The notes below the pieces were generated by a model, which did not search any database, was not told the origin of the DNA, and was given only the letters and a program-made list of their open reading frames with translations. DNA of 64,000 bases, from contig NZ_BBNB01000001.1 in assembly GCF_000759835.1 (NCBI RefSeq), forward strand, positions 682,001 to 746,000. The letters are read 5' to 3'. Below are positions 10,559-26,623 of this stretch, piece by piece. The position numbers and the translations under genes were made by a program. The DNA comes from Citrobacter sedlakii NBRC 105722. Lineage in GTDB: Bacteria > Pseudomonadota > Gammaproteobacteria > Enterobacterales > Enterobacteriaceae. Each line of letters begins with the position of its first letter. Position 1 is the first letter of the stretch.

Positions 10559-11617
10559 TTAATTCGCCGCAGCGGTCGCCAGTCGGGCTTTACGCTGCGG
10601 TCGTACATACACTATCCAGGATGCGGTCCACACTCCAAGGATCATAAAGGCCAGACCAATCCAGCCCTGCCAGGTCATCATCGCCGTCATCACCAGGCCG
10701 TTACCGATCGAGCATCCTCCGGCGATGCTGGCGCCAACGCCCATCAGGATCCCGCCAAACCCGCTGCGTAGCGTGGTTGGCGCATCGGCAGCGCGTACGC
10801 GAAATTCCCGGCTGGCTTTTGCGGCAATAAACGAGCCAAGAAAGATACCGAGCACCAGGAACACGCCCCAGTTAAGGAATTTGCTGTCGCCTGCCACCAG
10901 GAATTGCAAAATATTGGCGGTCGGCGAGGTAATGCCCAGGCCAAACATCCTGCCGGTCGCTTCGCTCAGCGGCCATGCCAGCAGCGCGATCAGGCCGATA
11001 AGGACTGCGGTGACAAACGGATGCCAACGCTTTTCAAACAGAATGTGCGCCAACCCGCGACGGCGCGGCGGTAGCGTCGCTACCTTCAGCTTCGGCTTTT
11101 TCAGCTCTTTCGCCACCACCCACAGCGTCAGCACCAGCAATAAGGCAATCAGCGGCCAGACGGAAAGGTTGAGCGTGTCGGCAATCGAATTGTGTTCAGT
11201 GCTGTAGGTTTTCAGCGTCTGGTTAAGTCCGCTGGCGTGCGGTGAACGCATTACCGCACTCATTACCATATAGGTAAACAGCGCAATCCAGCTGCCGATC
11301 AACCCCTCGCCCGCGCGATACCATGTACCGGTGGCGCAACCGCCCGCATAGACAATACCAATGCCAAAAATGTAGCCGCCCACCACGGTGCCGAGCCACG
11401 GAAACGTCCCCGCGTCATAGCTGACAACCCCGGTCTGGATCAGCGTAAACACGCCCACGCTCTGAACGCAGATCGCAATCAGCAAGGCATAAAACATACG
11501 GTTGTTTTTTGCGATGTACATGTCGCGGAATCCGCCGGTCAGACAGAACCGTCCGCGCTGCATGACAAAACCCAGCAGCGCACCGCAGAACAGTCCGCTT
11601 ATTATCATTGAAAGCAT
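10559..11617 (-). CDS. tsuA: Thiosulfate transporter TsuA (YeeE)
   Basis: 352 residues, nearly all hydrophobic segments, belonging to the YeeE/YedE sulfur-transport family of inner-membrane proteins. Two pseudo-symmetric repeats each contain a GGC motif: AGGCATGTW (Cys94) and AGGCSIGNG (Cys302). A further cysteine lies in RGRFCLTGGF (Cys25). In the characterised homologue these cysteines line the path that relays thiosulfate through the membrane. It forms an operon with yeeD, whose product likely receives the sulfur on the cytoplasmic side. Confidence 0.95.
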   Translation of the reverse strand: MLSMIISGLFCGALLGFVMQRGRFCLTGGFRDMYIAKNNRMFYALLIAICVQSVGVFTLIQTGVVSYDAGTFPWLGTVVGGYIFGIGIVYAGGCATGTWYRAGEGLIGSWIALFTYMVMSAVMRSPHASGLNQTLKTYSTEHNSIADTLNLSVWPLIALLLVLTLWVVAKELKKPKLKVATLPPRRRGLAHILFEKRWHPFVTAVLIGLIALLAWPLSEATGRMFGLGITSPTANILQFLVAGDSKFLNWGVFLVLGIFLGSFIAAKASREFRVRAADAPTTLRSGFGGILMGVGASIAGGCSIGNGLVMTAMMTWQGWIGLAFMILGVWTASWIVYVRPQRKARLATAAAN

Positions 11618-11744
11618 AAATTAATTAGCCTGAAGAACATTTGTCAGGAAATTATTCATGACGCGGTTGTTCATAACCAATAACCAAATTCTCTAAATTA
11701 GAACGAAAGGTTATTAAGCCGGACAGGAAATAAAACGCAGGCAT

Positions 11745-11774
11745 AAAAAAACCGGAGAACAGGTCTCCGGTTTT
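11745..11774 (-). terminator. Intrinsic terminator of plaP
   Basis: An 11-bp stem AAAACCGGAGA/TCTCCGGTTTT with a 5-base loop starts 15 bases past the plaP stop. On the minus strand it ends in a run of seven T. A run of four T on the other strand could give weak bidirectional action. Confidence 0.9.
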
Positions 11775-11788
11775 ATTGGATTACACGA

Positions 11789-13147
11789 TTAAGCGATATC
11801 TTCGTATTGCGGAACCGGATTGCGGAAGCTTTTGGTCACGCAAGCCAGATACACCAGACCAATGCCGGCCCAGATCAGCCCCAGAACCATCGAGCTTTCT
11901 TCCAGGTTGATCCACAGAGCGCCCACGGTCAGCGCGCCGCAGGTCGGCAGAATCAGGTAGTTAAAGTGGTCTTTCAGCGTCTTGTTACGTTTTTCGCGGA
12001 TCCAGAACTGTGAAATCACTGACAGGTTCACAAAGGTAAACGCCACCAGCGCGCCGAAGTTGATCAGCGCCGTCGCCGTCACCAGGTCAAAATTGATCGC
12101 CAGCAGCGCGATGGCGCCGACCAGCAGCACGTTCCATGCCGGGGTACGCCATTTCGGGTGTACGTAGCCAAAGAAGCGCGTCGGGAACACGCCATCACGG
12201 CCCATGACGTACATCAGACGAGACACGCCCGCGTGCGCCGCCATACCGGAGGCCAGTACGGTTACGCTGGAGAAGATCAGCACGCCCCACTGGAAGGTTT
12301 TACCCGCCACGTACAGCATGATTTCCGGCTGAGACGCATCCGGATCCTTGAAGCGGGAGATATCCGGGAAGTACAGCTGCAGGAAGTAAGAGGCGCCGAT
12401 GAAGATCAGGCCGCCAATCAGCGCGGTCAGGAAGATCGCCTTCGGGATCACGCGCTCTGCGTCTTTGGTCTCTTCAGACAGCGAAGAGATGCCGTCAAAG
12501 CCGAGGAACGAGAAGCACAGGATGGTCGCGCCAGTGATCATCGGCACCACGTGCGCGCCTTCAGACCAGAACGGACGTGAGCTTACCAGCGTACCCGCGC
12601 CTTCACCGTGGGAAACACCGTAGATAATCAGGCCGACAATCACCGCCACGATGCCCATCTGCAGGATCACGATCAGGGTATTGAAGTTCGCTACCGTTTT
12701 GATGCTACGCAGGTTAGAGATGGTCATAAAGGCCACCAGCGCGACAACAAAGATCCATGAGGGTACTGACGGCACCAGCGCTTCGAAATAGATTTTTGCC
12801 AACAGGATGTTGATCATCGGCATGAACAGGTAGTCCAGCAGAGATGACCAACCCACCATAAAGCCAACGGTCGGGCTAATGGATTTCTGGGCATAGGTGT
12901 ACGCCGAGCCAGCGGACGGGAAACGGCGAACCAGTTTACCGTAGCTCAACGCTGTAAAAAGAATCGCGACCAGCGCAAAGGCATACGCCGTTGCCACGTG
13001 ACCGTCAGTGAGGCCCGAAACGATACCGAATGTATCGAACAGCGTCATCGGCTGCATATAGGCAAGACCCATCATTACAACCGGAATCAACGTAAGGGTT
13101 TTACGTAATTCCACGCGAGAGGTGTTTGGAGTAACGTTATGCGACAT
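11789..13147 (-). CDS. plaP: Low-affinity putrescine importer PlaP (YeeF)
   Basis: 452 residues with about 12 predicted membrane segments, of the APC amino-acid/polyamine permease superfamily. E. coli PlaP imports putrescine by proton symport and supports surface motility. The first membrane segment carries the unwound-helix type sequence of APC carriers, and [25 protein letters not shown] is the conserved loop region (about residues 213-236). I chose ATG 13147 ([10 protein letters not shown]) over the ATG two codons upstream, because it gives the 452-residue family length and a better spacing to AGGGGA. It is monocistronic, with terminators on both sides. Confidence 0.95.
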   Translation of the reverse strand: MSHNVTPNTSRVELRKTLTLIPVVMMGLAYMQPMTLFDTFGIVSGLTDGHVATAYAFALVAILFTALSYGKLVRRFPSAGSAYTYAQKSISPTVGFMVGWSSLLDYLFMPMINILLAKIYFEALVPSVPSWIFVVALVAFMTISNLRSIKTVANFNTLIVILQMGIVAVIVGLIIYGVSHGEGAGTLVSSRPFWSEGAHVVPMITGATILCFSFLGFDGISSLSEETKDAERVIPKAIFLTALIGGLIFIGASYFLQLYFPDISRFKDPDASQPEIMLYVAGKTFQWGVLIFSSVTVLASGMAAHAGVSRLMYVMGRDGVFPTRFFGYVHPKWRTPAWNVLLVGAIALLAINFDLVTATALINFGALVAFTFVNLSVISQFWIREKRNKTLKDHFNYLILPTCGALTVGALWINLEESSMVLGLIWAGIGLVYLACVTKSFRNPVPQYEDIA

Positions 13148-13294
13148 GGTCATTCCCCTTTACGGCGAATGCCGTCGCGTAAGCAAAAAATTGCCCCATT
13201 TTCTGGATTCCTCAGCGACAACAACTGTCGGTTTTTAGTAAATATCTATCCGGTACGAAGCCCGGCCTCTTGGTATGAATGATTGGTTTGATGC

Positions 13295-13329
13295 AAAAAA
13301 ATAACCGACGCGTAGTAAAACGTCGGTTA
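13295..13329 (-). terminator. Intrinsic terminator downstream of yeeY
   Basis: A 9-bp perfect stem TAACCGACG/CGTCGGTTA with a 10-base loop is followed on the minus strand by seven T. It lies between the yeeY stop and the plaP start and separates the two transcripts. Confidence 0.88.
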
Positions 13330-13415
13330 ATGTCATTTTTTGCAAGCGGCGCATTGTGCCTTAAATTGAGGCGAAATGACAAGAGAATGAGAGCCTTGTC
13401 ATAAAAAATTTTTTC

Positions 13416-14345
13416 TTAACTGCTTGATTTGCTGGACTCGCCGCTTGTGTAAACACCAGCGATAGCACTATTTGCTAAAATCTCGTCCCGCCACCAGGCG
13501 CTGGCCAGCCCGGCGGTGCGCACATTCCAGCCAACCCACACGGGTTCAGACAGTACCTGCGCGTCTACTTTCTTTTCGATGAGCGCGCCGCTTTCAAGGA
13601 ATCGCTGGGCCAGATAGCGCGGCAGATAACCGCAACCCAGGCCGCTGATTTGCAGCTCCAGTTTGGTTTTAAAATCGAAAACGGTTATCGCATCCTGATC
13701 GTCCAGTAGCTGCGTTGCCGTTGAACAGGCGGGATGTGCGCCGTCACCGACCACAATCGCCCGATGGCGTCTGATGGTGCCGCGGCTCAACGGTTCGCTT
13801 TCTTCCGAAAGCGGATGATGAGGCGCAACCGCGAAAACGTGTTCCAGATCGCCAAGACGCGTATAGCCAAATTCGCTGGATGACGGCGGTTGATGCATGG
13901 CGCCGACAATAATATCCGCCCGTCCCTGAGTCAGCGCATCCCACGAGCCGCCCAGCACCCCGTTAACAAATTTCAGCCGCGTGACGCTGTGATGTTGATA
14001 AAATAACTCGATCAGCGGGGCGAGCAGGGAAAACGGAAAAGTGTCGTCTACGCCAATGACAAGCTCATTTTCCCAGCCTTCGTGCAGTTTCACCGCCTGT
14101 TTTTCCAGCTCCCGCACGGTATGCAGCACTTCACGCCCTTTTTCCAGCAGCATCTGTCCGGTGCGGGTGAAGCGGGCGCGATGGCCGCTGCGATCGAGAA
14201 TCTGAATATTCAGGTCGCTTTCGAGGCGGTGAACGGTATAGCTGAGCGCCGACGGCGTTTTATATAACCGCGCCGACGCTGCGGCAAAACTGCCCTCTTT
14301 TTCCAGCGCATCAAGAATGATCAGCACGTCCAGCAGTGGTTTCAT
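13416..14345 (-). CDS. yeeY: LysR-family transcriptional regulator YeeY
   Basis: 309 residues. An N-terminal winged helix-turn-helix occupies about residues 1-60 (LEKEGSFAAASARLYKTPSALSYTVHRLE is the recognition region, given here as residues 14-42), followed by a LysR substrate-binding domain from about residue 90. The effector and targets are not known from the sequence. It is encoded next to plaP and yeeZ and on the same strand, but the terminator at 13295-13329 separates it from plaP. Confidence 0.9.
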   Translation of the reverse strand: MKPLLDVLIILDALEKEGSFAAASARLYKTPSALSYTVHRLESDLNIQILDRSGHRARFTRTGQMLLEKGREVLHTVRELEKQAVKLHEGWENELVIGVDDTFPFSLLAPLIELFYQHHSVTRLKFVNGVLGGSWDALTQGRADIIVGAMHQPPSSSEFGYTRLGDLEHVFAVAPHHPLSEESEPLSRGTIRRHRAIVVGDGAHPACSTATQLLDDQDAITVFDFKTKLELQISGLGCGYLPRYLAQRFLESGALIEKKVDAQVLSEPVWVGWNVRTAGLASAWWRDEILANSAIAGVYTSGESSKSSS

Positions 14346-14390
14346 ACACGCCCCCTTGCGATGGATGGCAAAAGACCGCTGGGATATGCA

Positions 14391-15215
14391 TTACTCCATC
14401 GGCATCAGCAGCGGGTCGGGATACTGATATTCAAATCCTAGCTCATTGCAGATCCGGCTACCGTCAATAATTTTGCCTTTACCGTTGTCCGGCGAGTCCA
14501 GGAATTGCGGCGGCTCGGTGCCCAGCAGTCGCGCCATTTGCGGATAAAACACTTTTCGCGCAGGGTGGACGGGGGCACAGATATTATAGATGTGCCCCCC
14601 TTTCGGCGCCTGAAGCAGAAGCGTGATGGCGGCAATGACATCTTCAAGATGGACGAGATTGACGCCGTGTTCGCCATTTGGCGCGGTTTTTCCGGCAAAG
14701 AAACGCCCCGGATGCCGCCCGGGTCCGACCAGCCCCGCCAGGCGCAGAATATCCACTGAGGTGCCCGGCAGATGATGCAGCCAGTCCTCCAGCTCCTTCA
14801 ATACTCGCCCGCTGGCTGTGACCGGATGACGCGGCGTGTTTTCTTTCACCGTGCCCGATGTATCGCCATACACCGAGGTCGAACTGGTAAAGATAATGCG
14901 CGGAATGCGCCAGGCCAGCGCGCTGTCCACCAGTTCCTGCATTGCCTGTAAATAGAATTCTTCTCCAGGACCGCTACGACGAGCCGGTAACGTGATCACC
15001 AGCGCGTCGACGTCCATCAACGCCTCCAGATCGTCCGCCTCGCAGACCAGCTCGGGCTCCAGACGCAGTGGATACCCTTCAATACCGCTCATTCTGGCCG
15101 CTTCCACCCCATCCAGGGTGGTTTTGCTCCCCTTCACCTGCCAGCCTCTGGCCGTCAGCGACATTGCCAGCGGCATGCCCAACCATCCTAAACCGACAAT
15201 TGCGACCTTTTTCAT
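14391..15215 (-). CDS. yeeZ: NAD(P)-binding sugar-epimerase-like protein YeeZ
   Basis: 274 residues of the extended short-chain dehydrogenase fold. The N-terminal nucleotide-binding motif is GLGWLGMPLA (residues 8-17), and FTSSTSVYGDTSG (about 109-121) resembles the epimerase Ser/Tyr region. The classical YxxxK catalytic pair is not obvious, so enzymatic activity is uncertain. Its function has not been established. It is divergently arranged with the his operon and ends 46 bases before the yeeY start. Confidence 0.9.
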   Translation of the reverse strand: MKKVAIVGLGWLGMPLAMSLTARGWQVKGSKTTLDGVEAARMSGIEGYPLRLEPELVCEADDLEALMDVDALVITLPARRSGPGEEFYLQAMQELVDSALAWRIPRIIFTSSTSVYGDTSGTVKENTPRHPVTASGRVLKELEDWLHHLPGTSVDILRLAGLVGPGRHPGRFFAGKTAPNGEHGVNLVHLEDVIAAITLLLQAPKGGHIYNICAPVHPARKVFYPQMARLLGTEPPQFLDSPDNGKGKIIDGSRICNELGFEYQYPDPLLMPME

Positions 15216-15309
15216 CCGTTTTCTCCTGACTCCGGCACTATTTATATAAGGCTACGCCTGCGTATTCAGACTGACAATTCATACTATAAATAGGAATGTA
15301 AAAAAGCGC

Positions 15310-15339
15310 TTGCTTTATCACGCCAAAGTGGTTTAGGTT
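15310..15339 (+). promoter_or_regulatory. his operon promoter (hisp1)
   Basis: TTGCTT (15310-15315) and TAGGTT (15334-15339) are separated by 18 bases. They match the -35 and -10 hexamers I recall for the Salmonella/E. coli his promoter, including the following AAAAGACATCA. The leader-peptide start lies about 40 bases downstream. Confidence 0.85.
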
Positions 15340-15377
15340 AAAAGACATCAAATGAATAAGCATTCATCGAGAATTTT

Positions 15378-15428
15378 ATGACACGCGTTCAATTTAAACA
15401 CCACCATCATCACCATCATCCTGACTAG
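15378..15428 (+). CDS. hisL: his operon leader peptide HisL
   Basis: A 16-codon frame, ATG to TAG, encodes MTRVQFKHHHHHHHPD with seven consecutive histidine codons. Ribosome stalling at these codons when charged His-tRNA is scarce changes the folding of the downstream leader RNA, prevents formation of the terminator at 15491-15527 and allows the structural genes to be read. The peptide is identical in design to that of E. coli and Salmonella. Confidence 0.98.
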   Translation: MTRVQFKHHHHHHHPD

Positions 15429-15490
15429 TCTTTCAGGCGATGTGTGCTGGGAGACATTCAGATCTTCCAGTGGTGCATGAACGCATGAGA

Positions 15491-15527
15491 AAGCCCCCGG
15501 AAGATCATCTTCCGGGGGCTTTTTTTT
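15491..15527 (+). terminator. his attenuator (rho-independent terminator)
   Basis: A GC-rich perfect inverted repeat AAGCCCCCGGAAGAT/ATCTTCCGGGGGCTT is followed by eight T. It lies 62 bases after the hisL stop and 46 bases before hisG and is the regulated terminator of the leader-peptide attenuation system. Confidence 0.97.
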
Positions 15528-15573
15528 GGCGCGCGTTTCAGACCGGTTCAGACAGGATAAAGAGGAAATAAGA

Positions 15574-16473
15574 ATGTTAGATAACACCCGTTTACGCATA
15601 GCTATTCAGAAATCAGGCCGTTTGAGTGATGATTCACGCGAACTGCTGGCACGCTGCGGCATTAAAATTAACTTACACACCCAGCGTCTGATTGCGATGG
15701 CCGAGAATATGCCGATCGATATTCTGCGCGTGCGTGACGACGATATCCCGGGTCTGGTGATGGATGGCGTGGTCGATCTTGGCATTATTGGCGAGAACGT
15801 GCTGGAAGAGGAACTGCTCAACCGCCGCGCTCAGGGTGAGGATCCGCGTTACTTTACCCTCCGTCGCCTCGACTTTGGCGGCTGCCGCCTTTCCCTGGCG
15901 ACCCCGGTTGACGAAGCCTGGGACGGCCCGGCCGCTCTCGACGGTAAACGCATCGCCACCTCTTACCCGCACCTGCTGAAGCGTTATCTCGACCAGAAAG
16001 GCGTCTCCTTTAAATCCTGTCTGTTAAACGGTTCTGTGGAAGTCGCGCCGCGCGCGGGCCTCGCCGATGCCATTTGCGACCTGGTCTCTACCGGCGCCAC
16101 GCTGGAAGCTAACGGACTGCGCGAAGTGGAAGTCATTTACCGCTCAAAAGCCTGCCTGATCCAACGCGACGGCGACATGGCCGACGCCAAACAGCAGTTA
16201 ATCGACAAGCTGCTCACCCGTATTCAGGGCGTGATTCAGGCACGCGAATCAAAATACATCATGATGCACGCGCCAAGCGAACGCCTGGAAGAAGTGATCG
16301 CCCTGCTGCCAGGCGCAGAGCGCCCAACGATTCTGCCGCTGGCGGGCGACCAGCAGCGCGTGGCTATGCACATGGTCAGCAGCGAAACGCTGTTCTGGGA
16401 AACCATGGAAAAACTGAAAGCGCTTGGCGCCAGTTCGATCCTGGTGCTGCCGATTGAGAAGATGATGGAGTGA
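15574..16473 (+). CDS. hisG: ATP phosphoribosyltransferase HisG
   Basis: 299 residues, the long, histidine-inhibited form. It condenses ATP with PRPP in the first, committed step of histidine synthesis. The N-terminal [15 protein letters not shown] and the PRPP-binding loop [14 protein letters not shown] (about residues 169-182) are intact, and the C-terminal ACT-like regulatory domain (from about 225) is present. The start is ATG 15574 after the AGAGGAAATAAGA ribosome site; upstream codons belong to the leader. It is the first structural gene after the attenuator. Confidence 0.98.
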   Translation: MLDNTRLRIAIQKSGRLSDDSRELLARCGIKINLHTQRLIAMAENMPIDILRVRDDDIPGLVMDGVVDLGIIGENVLEEELLNRRAQGEDPRYFTLRRLDFGGCRLSLATPVDEAWDGPAALDGKRIATSYPHLLKRYLDQKGVSFKSCLLNGSVEVAPRAGLADAICDLVSTGATLEANGLREVEVIYRSKACLIQRDGDMADAKQQLIDKLLTRIQGVIQARESKYIMMHAPSERLEEVIALLPGAERPTILPLAGDQQRVAMHMVSSETLFWETMEKLKALGASSILVLPIEKMME

Positions 16474-16478
16474 TGGCC

Positions 16479-22001
<5,523 letters not shown>

Positions 22002-22008
<7 letters not shown>

Positions 22009-22613
22009 CAGAGCAACAGCGCCGCGAGCTGGACTGGGAAAAAACCAACGGACTTATGCCGGTGGTCGTACAGCACGCGGTATCCGGCGAAGTGTTGATG
22101 CTGGGCTATATGAACCCGGAAGCGCTGGATAAAACCCTTGAGACCGGCAACGTGACCTTTTATTCACGCACGAAACAGCGGCTGTGGACCAAAGGTGAAA
22201 CCTCCGGCCACTTTCTGAAGGTGGTGAGCATCGCGCCTGACTGCGACAACGATACCCTGTTGGCGCTGGTTAACCCGATTGGTCCAACCTGCCATAAAGG
22301 CACCAGCAGTTGCTTTGGCGAAGCAAGCCACCAGTGGCTGTTCCTGTATCAACTTGAACAGCTCTTAGCCGGGCGTAAAACTGCCGATCCGGCCAGTTCC
22401 TACACGGCAAAACTGTACGCCAGCGGCACTAAGCGTATTGCGCAGAAAGTCGGCGAAGAAGGCGTTGAAACGGCACTTGCCGCCACGGTGCATGACCGCG
22501 ATGAATTGACCAACGAGGCTTCTGATCTGATGTACCACCTGCTGGTGCTGTTGCAGGATCAGGAACTGGACCTGACGACGGTGATCGAAAACCTGCGTAA
22601 GCGTCATCAGTAA
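22002..22613 (+). CDS. hisI: Bifunctional phosphoribosyl-AMP cyclohydrolase / phosphoribosyl-ATP pyrophosphatase HisI (HisIE)
   Basis: 203 residues. The N-terminal cyclohydrolase domain (about 1-110) shows the metal-site sequence PDCDNDTLL and the Cys/His motif [12 protein letters not shown]. The C-terminal MazG-like pyrophosphatase (about 115-203) has the acidic helices [11 protein letters not shown] and [13 protein letters not shown]. It carries out steps two and three of histidine synthesis. It is the last gene of the operon and is followed by an intrinsic terminator. Confidence 0.97.
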
Positions 22614-22624
22614 TCTTAATATGT

Positions 22625-22652
22625 AAAAATACCGGGCGCAAAGCCCGGTTTT
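22625..22652 (+). terminator. his operon terminator, bidirectional with wzzB
   Basis: The stem ACCGGGC/GCCCGGT with a 5-base loop is flanked by AAAAAT on the left and TTTTG on the right. It lies between the hisI stop and the convergent wzzB stop, so it can end transcripts from both sides. Confidence 0.85.
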
Positions 22653-22697
22653 GTATTTACTGGCCTGAGAAGTTGCCCTCCTCCGGCAAAATCACGT

Positions 22698-23675
22698 TTA
22701 CTGCGCTTTCGGCTTATAGTTACGCAGCGCGTTCCGTCCAAGCACCACACCCGCGCCAATCATACCGCCCAGCAGCACAGCCAGCACCAGGGTGATGGCT
22801 TTTTTCGGGCTGTCGCGACGAATCGGCAGCGTCGGTTTCATCACGTAGCGATAGGCGTGAACACTATCCGGTTCGATTTTCAGCGCTTTCACCGCCAGCA
22901 GATTCTGGCGCGTCTGGTAGTAACCATCCGAAAGGGCTAACGGCCGGGTCGCTTCGTTCTGCACCATTGAGGAAAGCGCGTCGCTGCCCAGCATAAACAT
23001 CGTATCCTGCGAAACCTGATCGGCCTGCTGAACCTGCGGCAATTTGATGTTCGCTTCTTTGGCGACGGACAGCGCCTGGCTTATCTGCGCGATACGCAAC
23101 GCTTTTTGCTCCTGGGCGACTTTTTCCTGCGCTTCAAGCGATTGTTCAAAGTCTGAAGTGCGGGTAGTGATGCTTTTCGCCAGGTCCGCGTTGACTTCTT
23201 TGGAGACTGTTTCATCTACCTGCTGAATATATTCCGCCAGCGTTTTCTGCGCATCTTCCGCAGTCGGCGCCTGATACGACACTTTCAGCGGTAGCGGCTG
23301 ACCTTTCACAGAGGCGTCAATGGTGAGCTTTTCGGGTTTTTCTTGATTTTCCAGTGTTTCAGATAAAGCAGAAAATGCCGAATTAAAACGACCAATCATG
23401 TTTGACTGCAGTTCATTAATCCGTGGGGCGTTGCCGCCGTACAGCACGTTCATCGCATTAGAGTAGGTCGCTAACTGGCCCGCATCAGGTTGGGTGATGA
23501 TGGCAGTCGACGTCCACTTCTCTTTCGCCACGGCCAGATAACCGACAGCCAGTAAGATAGCGATAATGACACAAGCAAAGATAGTGACTTTACCGCGCCA
23601 TAACTGCACAACTAAATCAATTAAATCAATCTGTTCCGGTTCGTTATTGCGACCGGTGAGGTTGTTATTTTCCAC
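22698..23675 (-). CDS. wzzB: O-antigen chain length determinant WzzB
   Basis: 325 residues of the polysaccharide co-polymerase type 1 family. Two membrane segments (about 32-52 and 296-316) flank a large periplasmic domain rich in coiled coil (about 180-215). The second segment is preceded by the proline-rich motif PTLPIRRDSPKK that is diagnostic of Wzz proteins. WzzB sets the modal length of the O-antigen polymer made by Wzy, encoded at 30931-32112. It is transcribed alone, converging on the his operon. Confidence 0.96.
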   Translation of the reverse strand: MENNNLTGRNNEPEQIDLIDLVVQLWRGKVTIFACVIIAILLAVGYLAVAKEKWTSTAIITQPDAGQLATYSNAMNVLYGGNAPRINELQSNMIGRFNSAFSALSETLENQEKPEKLTIDASVKGQPLPLKVSYQAPTAEDAQKTLAEYIQQVDETVSKEVNADLAKSITTRTSDFEQSLEAQEKVAQEQKALRIAQISQALSVAKEANIKLPQVQQADQVSQDTMFMLGSDALSSMVQNEATRPLALSDGYYQTRQNLLAVKALKIEPDSVHAYRYVMKPTLPIRRDSPKKAITLVLAVLLGGMIGAGVVLGRNALRNYKPKAQ

Positions 23676-23814
23676 TTATATCAATACCCTGAATAGGAAA
23701 AGACTTATGGTGGTACAGTGTAACGATAAAATGCCGGGATGCTATAAGAAATTTGATAAAAAACGTAATTTTACGAGGCTTTATGAGGGATTCCTTTCCC
23801 TGGTTACAAATCCT

Positions 23815-24981
23815 TTAATCACTGCCAAACAGATCGCGGGTGTAGACTTTTTCTACTACATCCTTTAATTCTTCAGCCATACGGTTAGAGATAATGACAT
23901 CCGTTCGCTGCTTAAACCGGGTTAAATCGCGTTCTATGCGCGAATTAAAAAAGGTGTCCTCTTTTATCACCGGTTCATAAATGACCACTTCCACCCCTTT
24001 CGCTTTAATGCGCTTCATGATCCCCTGGATGGAAGAGGCGCGGAAGTTGTCCGATCCGCTTTTCATGATCAAGCGATAGATGCCCACGACTTTTGGCTTT
24101 CTGGCCAAAATAGCGTCGGCGATAAAGTCCTTTCTCGTTCTGTTAGCATCGACAATCGCGGAGATAATATTGTTGGGAACGGACTGGTAGTTCGCCAGGA
24201 GCTGCTTGGTATCTTTTGGCAGACAGTAACCCCCATAGCCAAACGACGGGTTGTTATAGTGATTACCAATTCGCGGGTCCAGACATACGCCTTCGATGAT
24301 CTGACGCGTGTTCAGTCCCAGACTTTCGGCATAGCTATCCAGTTCATTAAAATACGCAACCCGCATGGCCAGATAGGTATTAGCAAAAAGCTTGATCGCT
24401 TCCGCTTCCGTGGAGTCGGTGAACAAGGTCGGGATATCTTGCTTAACGGCGCCTTCCTGAAGAAGCGCTGCAAAGCGCTCGGCCCGTTCGGAGCGCTCGC
24501 CGATCACGATTCGGGAAGGATGCAGGTTGTCATAAAGCGCCTTCCCTTCTCGCAGGAATTCCGGTGAGAAAATGATATTTTGGGTGTTGAACTTCTTGCT
24601 CATCGAGGCGGTAAAGCCTACCGGAACGGTAGATTTTATAACCATTACCGCATCGGGATTGATTTCAAGAACATCCTGAATGACAGATTCAACGCTGGTG
24701 GTATTGAAGTAGTTCGTTTTAGGATCGTAATCTGTCGGCGTGGCGATGATAACGTAATCCGCGTTTTTATAGGCTTCATTTTTATCTAATGTCGCCTTAA
24801 AGTTAATTTTTTCAGACTGCAAAAATTGCTGTATTTCTTTATCGACAATCGGAGATATCCGATCATTTAACATTTCTATCCGGGAAGGAACGATGTCTAA
24901 CGCAATAACATCATGATGCTGTGCGATAAGCAGACCGTTGGACAGGCCAACATATCCGGTACCGGAAATGGTGATTTTCAT
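23815..24981 (-). CDS. ugd: UDP-glucose 6-dehydrogenase Ugd
   Basis: 388 residues. It oxidises UDP-glucose twice to UDP-glucuronate, needed for colanic acid and for aminoarabinose modification of lipid A. The Rossmann motif is [10 protein letters not shown] (residues 7-16). The catalytic cysteine is Cys253 in [12 protein letters not shown], with Lys/Asn partners in [14 protein letters not shown]. It is a monocistronic gene between gnd and wzzB, as in Salmonella and E. coli. Confidence 0.97.
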   Translation of the reverse strand: MKITISGTGYVGLSNGLLIAQHHDVIALDIVPSRIEMLNDRISPIVDKEIQQFLQSEKINFKATLDKNEAYKNADYVIIATPTDYDPKTNYFNTTSVESVIQDVLEINPDAVMVIKSTVPVGFTASMSKKFNTQNIIFSPEFLREGKALYDNLHPSRIVIGERSERAERFAALLQEGAVKQDIPTLFTDSTEAEAIKLFANTYLAMRVAYFNELDSYAESLGLNTRQIIEGVCLDPRIGNHYNNPSFGYGGYCLPKDTKQLLANYQSVPNNIISAIVDANRTRKDFIADAILARKPKVVGIYRLIMKSGSDNFRASSIQGIMKRIKAKGVEVVIYEPVIKEDTFFNSRIERDLTRFKQRTDVIISNRMAEELKDVVEKVYTRDLFGSD

Positions 24982-25171
24982 TTCATGCTCTCAGAATTAA
25001 CTTATAATGATGTCATGACTAGTTGTAGCCCTGACGCGTTATTATTGTTTTAGCGTCCGAACGAATAGAGTGTCAACGAAGCCTGGCACAATTAAGATTT
25101 TCTTTATCAGACTAAAGCAATAATATTAAGTTAATATGAAGCAACAGAAATAAAGCAATAAGAATTCGGAT

Positions 25172-25199
25172 AAAAAAAACCCGGTTAAAAAACCGGGCT
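25172..25199 (-). terminator. Intrinsic terminator of gnd
   Basis: A perfect 7-bp stem CCCGGTT/AACCGGG with a 4-base loop, extended by A:T pairs, is followed on the minus strand by eight T. It starts about 18 bases past the gnd stop. Confidence 0.9.
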
Positions 25200-25216
25200 T
25201 TGTAAGCTAAAAGGAA

Positions 25217-26623
25217 TTAATCCAACCATTCGGTGTGGAAAACGCCTTCTTTATCAGTACGCTTATAGGTATGTGCGCCAAAGTAGTCACGCTGCGCCTG
25301 GATCAGGTTAGCAGGCAGGACTTCCGCACGGTAACTGTCGTAGTAGGCGACTGCCGCAGAGAACGTAGGTACAGGGATACCGTTCTGCACCGCGTAAGCC
25401 ACGACGTCACGCAGTGCCTGCTGATATTCATCCGCAATGTTTTTGAAGTACGGATCCAGCAACAGGTTGGCGATACCGGCATTTTGCGCGTAGGCATCGG
25501 TGATCTTCTGCAGGAACTGCGCACGAATGATGCAACCAGCACGGAAAATCTTCGCGATTTCACCGTAGTTGAGATCCCAGTTGTACTCATCAGACGCAGC
25601 GCGCAGTTGTGAAAAGCCCTGAGCATAAGAAACGATTTTACCGAGGTACAGCGCGCGGCGCACTTTCTCGATAAATTCCGCTTTATCCCCTGCCGGCTGC
25701 GCTTTCGGCCCCGTTAATACTTTTGAAGCAGCAACGCGCTGCTCTTTTAGCGAAGAGATATAACGCGCAAAGACCGATTCGGTGATCAAGGACAGCGGTT
25801 CGCCGAGATCCAGCGAACTCTGGCTGGTCCATTTACCGGTACCTTTGTTGGCCGCTTCATCCAGGATGACATCAACAAGGTATTTACCGTCTTCATCTTT
25901 TTTGGTGAAGATGTCTTTGGTGATGTCGATCAGGTAGCTGCTCAGTTCACCGTTGTTCCATTCCGTAAAGGTGCTGGCCAGCTCTTCATTGCTGAGATTC
26001 AGACCCCCCTTCAGAAGTGAATAGGCTTCAGCAATCAGTTGCATATCGCCGTATTCAATACCGTTATGGACCATCTTCACATAGTGGCCTGCGCCGTCAG
26101 CACCGATATAGGTTACACAAGGTTCGCCATCTTCCGCTACTGCAGCGATTTTCGTCAGAATCGGGGCAACCAGTTCGTACGCTTCTTTCTGGCCGCCAGG
26201 CATGATAGATGGCCCTTTCAACGCGCCCTCTTCACCGCCGGAGACACCGGTACCGATAAAGTTAAACCCTTCTGCGGACAGTTCGCGGTTACGGCGAATG
26301 GTGTCCTGGAAGAAAGTGTTACCGCCGTCAATGATGATGTCGCCCTTATCAAGATAAGGTTTCAGCGAATCGATGGCTGCATCCGTGCCCGCACCAGCTT
26401 TCACCATTAACAGGATGCGACGAGGCGTTTCAAGGGATTCAACGAACTCTTTCACCGTGTAATAAGGCACCAGTTTCTTACCGGGATTTTCGGCAATCAC
26501 TTCTTCGGTCTTTTCACGGGAGCGGTTGAAAACAGAGACGGTATAACCACGGCTCTCGATGTTGAGCGCCAGGTTGCGCCCCATCACTGCCATACCGACG
26601 ACGCCGATCTGTTGCTTGGACAT
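25217..26623 (-). CDS. gnd: 6-phosphogluconate dehydrogenase, decarboxylating
   Basis: 468 residues, full length. It converts 6-phosphogluconate and NADP+ to ribulose 5-phosphate, CO2 and NADPH in the pentose phosphate pathway. The N-terminal [12 protein letters not shown] is the NADP-binding loop, and the substrate/catalytic segments [11 protein letters not shown] and [17 protein letters not shown] (Lys, His, Asn, Glu) are intact. It marks the standard 3' border of enterobacterial O-antigen clusters, and its alleles are often exchanged together with them. Its GC content is clearly higher than that of the adjacent O-antigen genes. Confidence 0.98.
   Translation of the reverse strand: MSKQQIGVVGMAVMGRNLALNIESRGYTVSVFNRSREKTEEVIAENPGKKLVPYYTVKEFVESLETPRRILLMVKAGAGTDAAIDSLKPYLDKGDIIIDGGNTFFQDTIRRNRELSAEGFNFIGTGVSGGEEGALKGPSIMPGGQKEAYELVAPILTKIAAVAEDGEPCVTYIGADGAGHYVKMVHNGIEYGDMQLIAEAYSLLKGGLNLSNEELASTFTEWNNGELSSYLIDITKDIFTKKDEDGKYLVDVILDEAANKGTGKWTSQSSLDLGEPLSLITESVFARYISSLKEQRVAASKVLTGPKAQPAGDKAEFIEKVRRALYLGKIVSYAQGFSQLRAASDEYNWDLNYGEIAKIFRAGCIIRAQFLQKITDAYAQNAGIANLLLDPYFKNIADEYQQALRDVVAYAVQNGIPVPTFSAAVAYYDSYRAEVLPANLIQAQRDYFGAHTYKRTDKEGVFHTEWLD

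Noticed and set aside
15396-15422. Run of histidine codons that looks like an artificial His tag
   Set aside because: It is the natural his operon leader peptide with seven His codons, followed by the attenuator and hisG.
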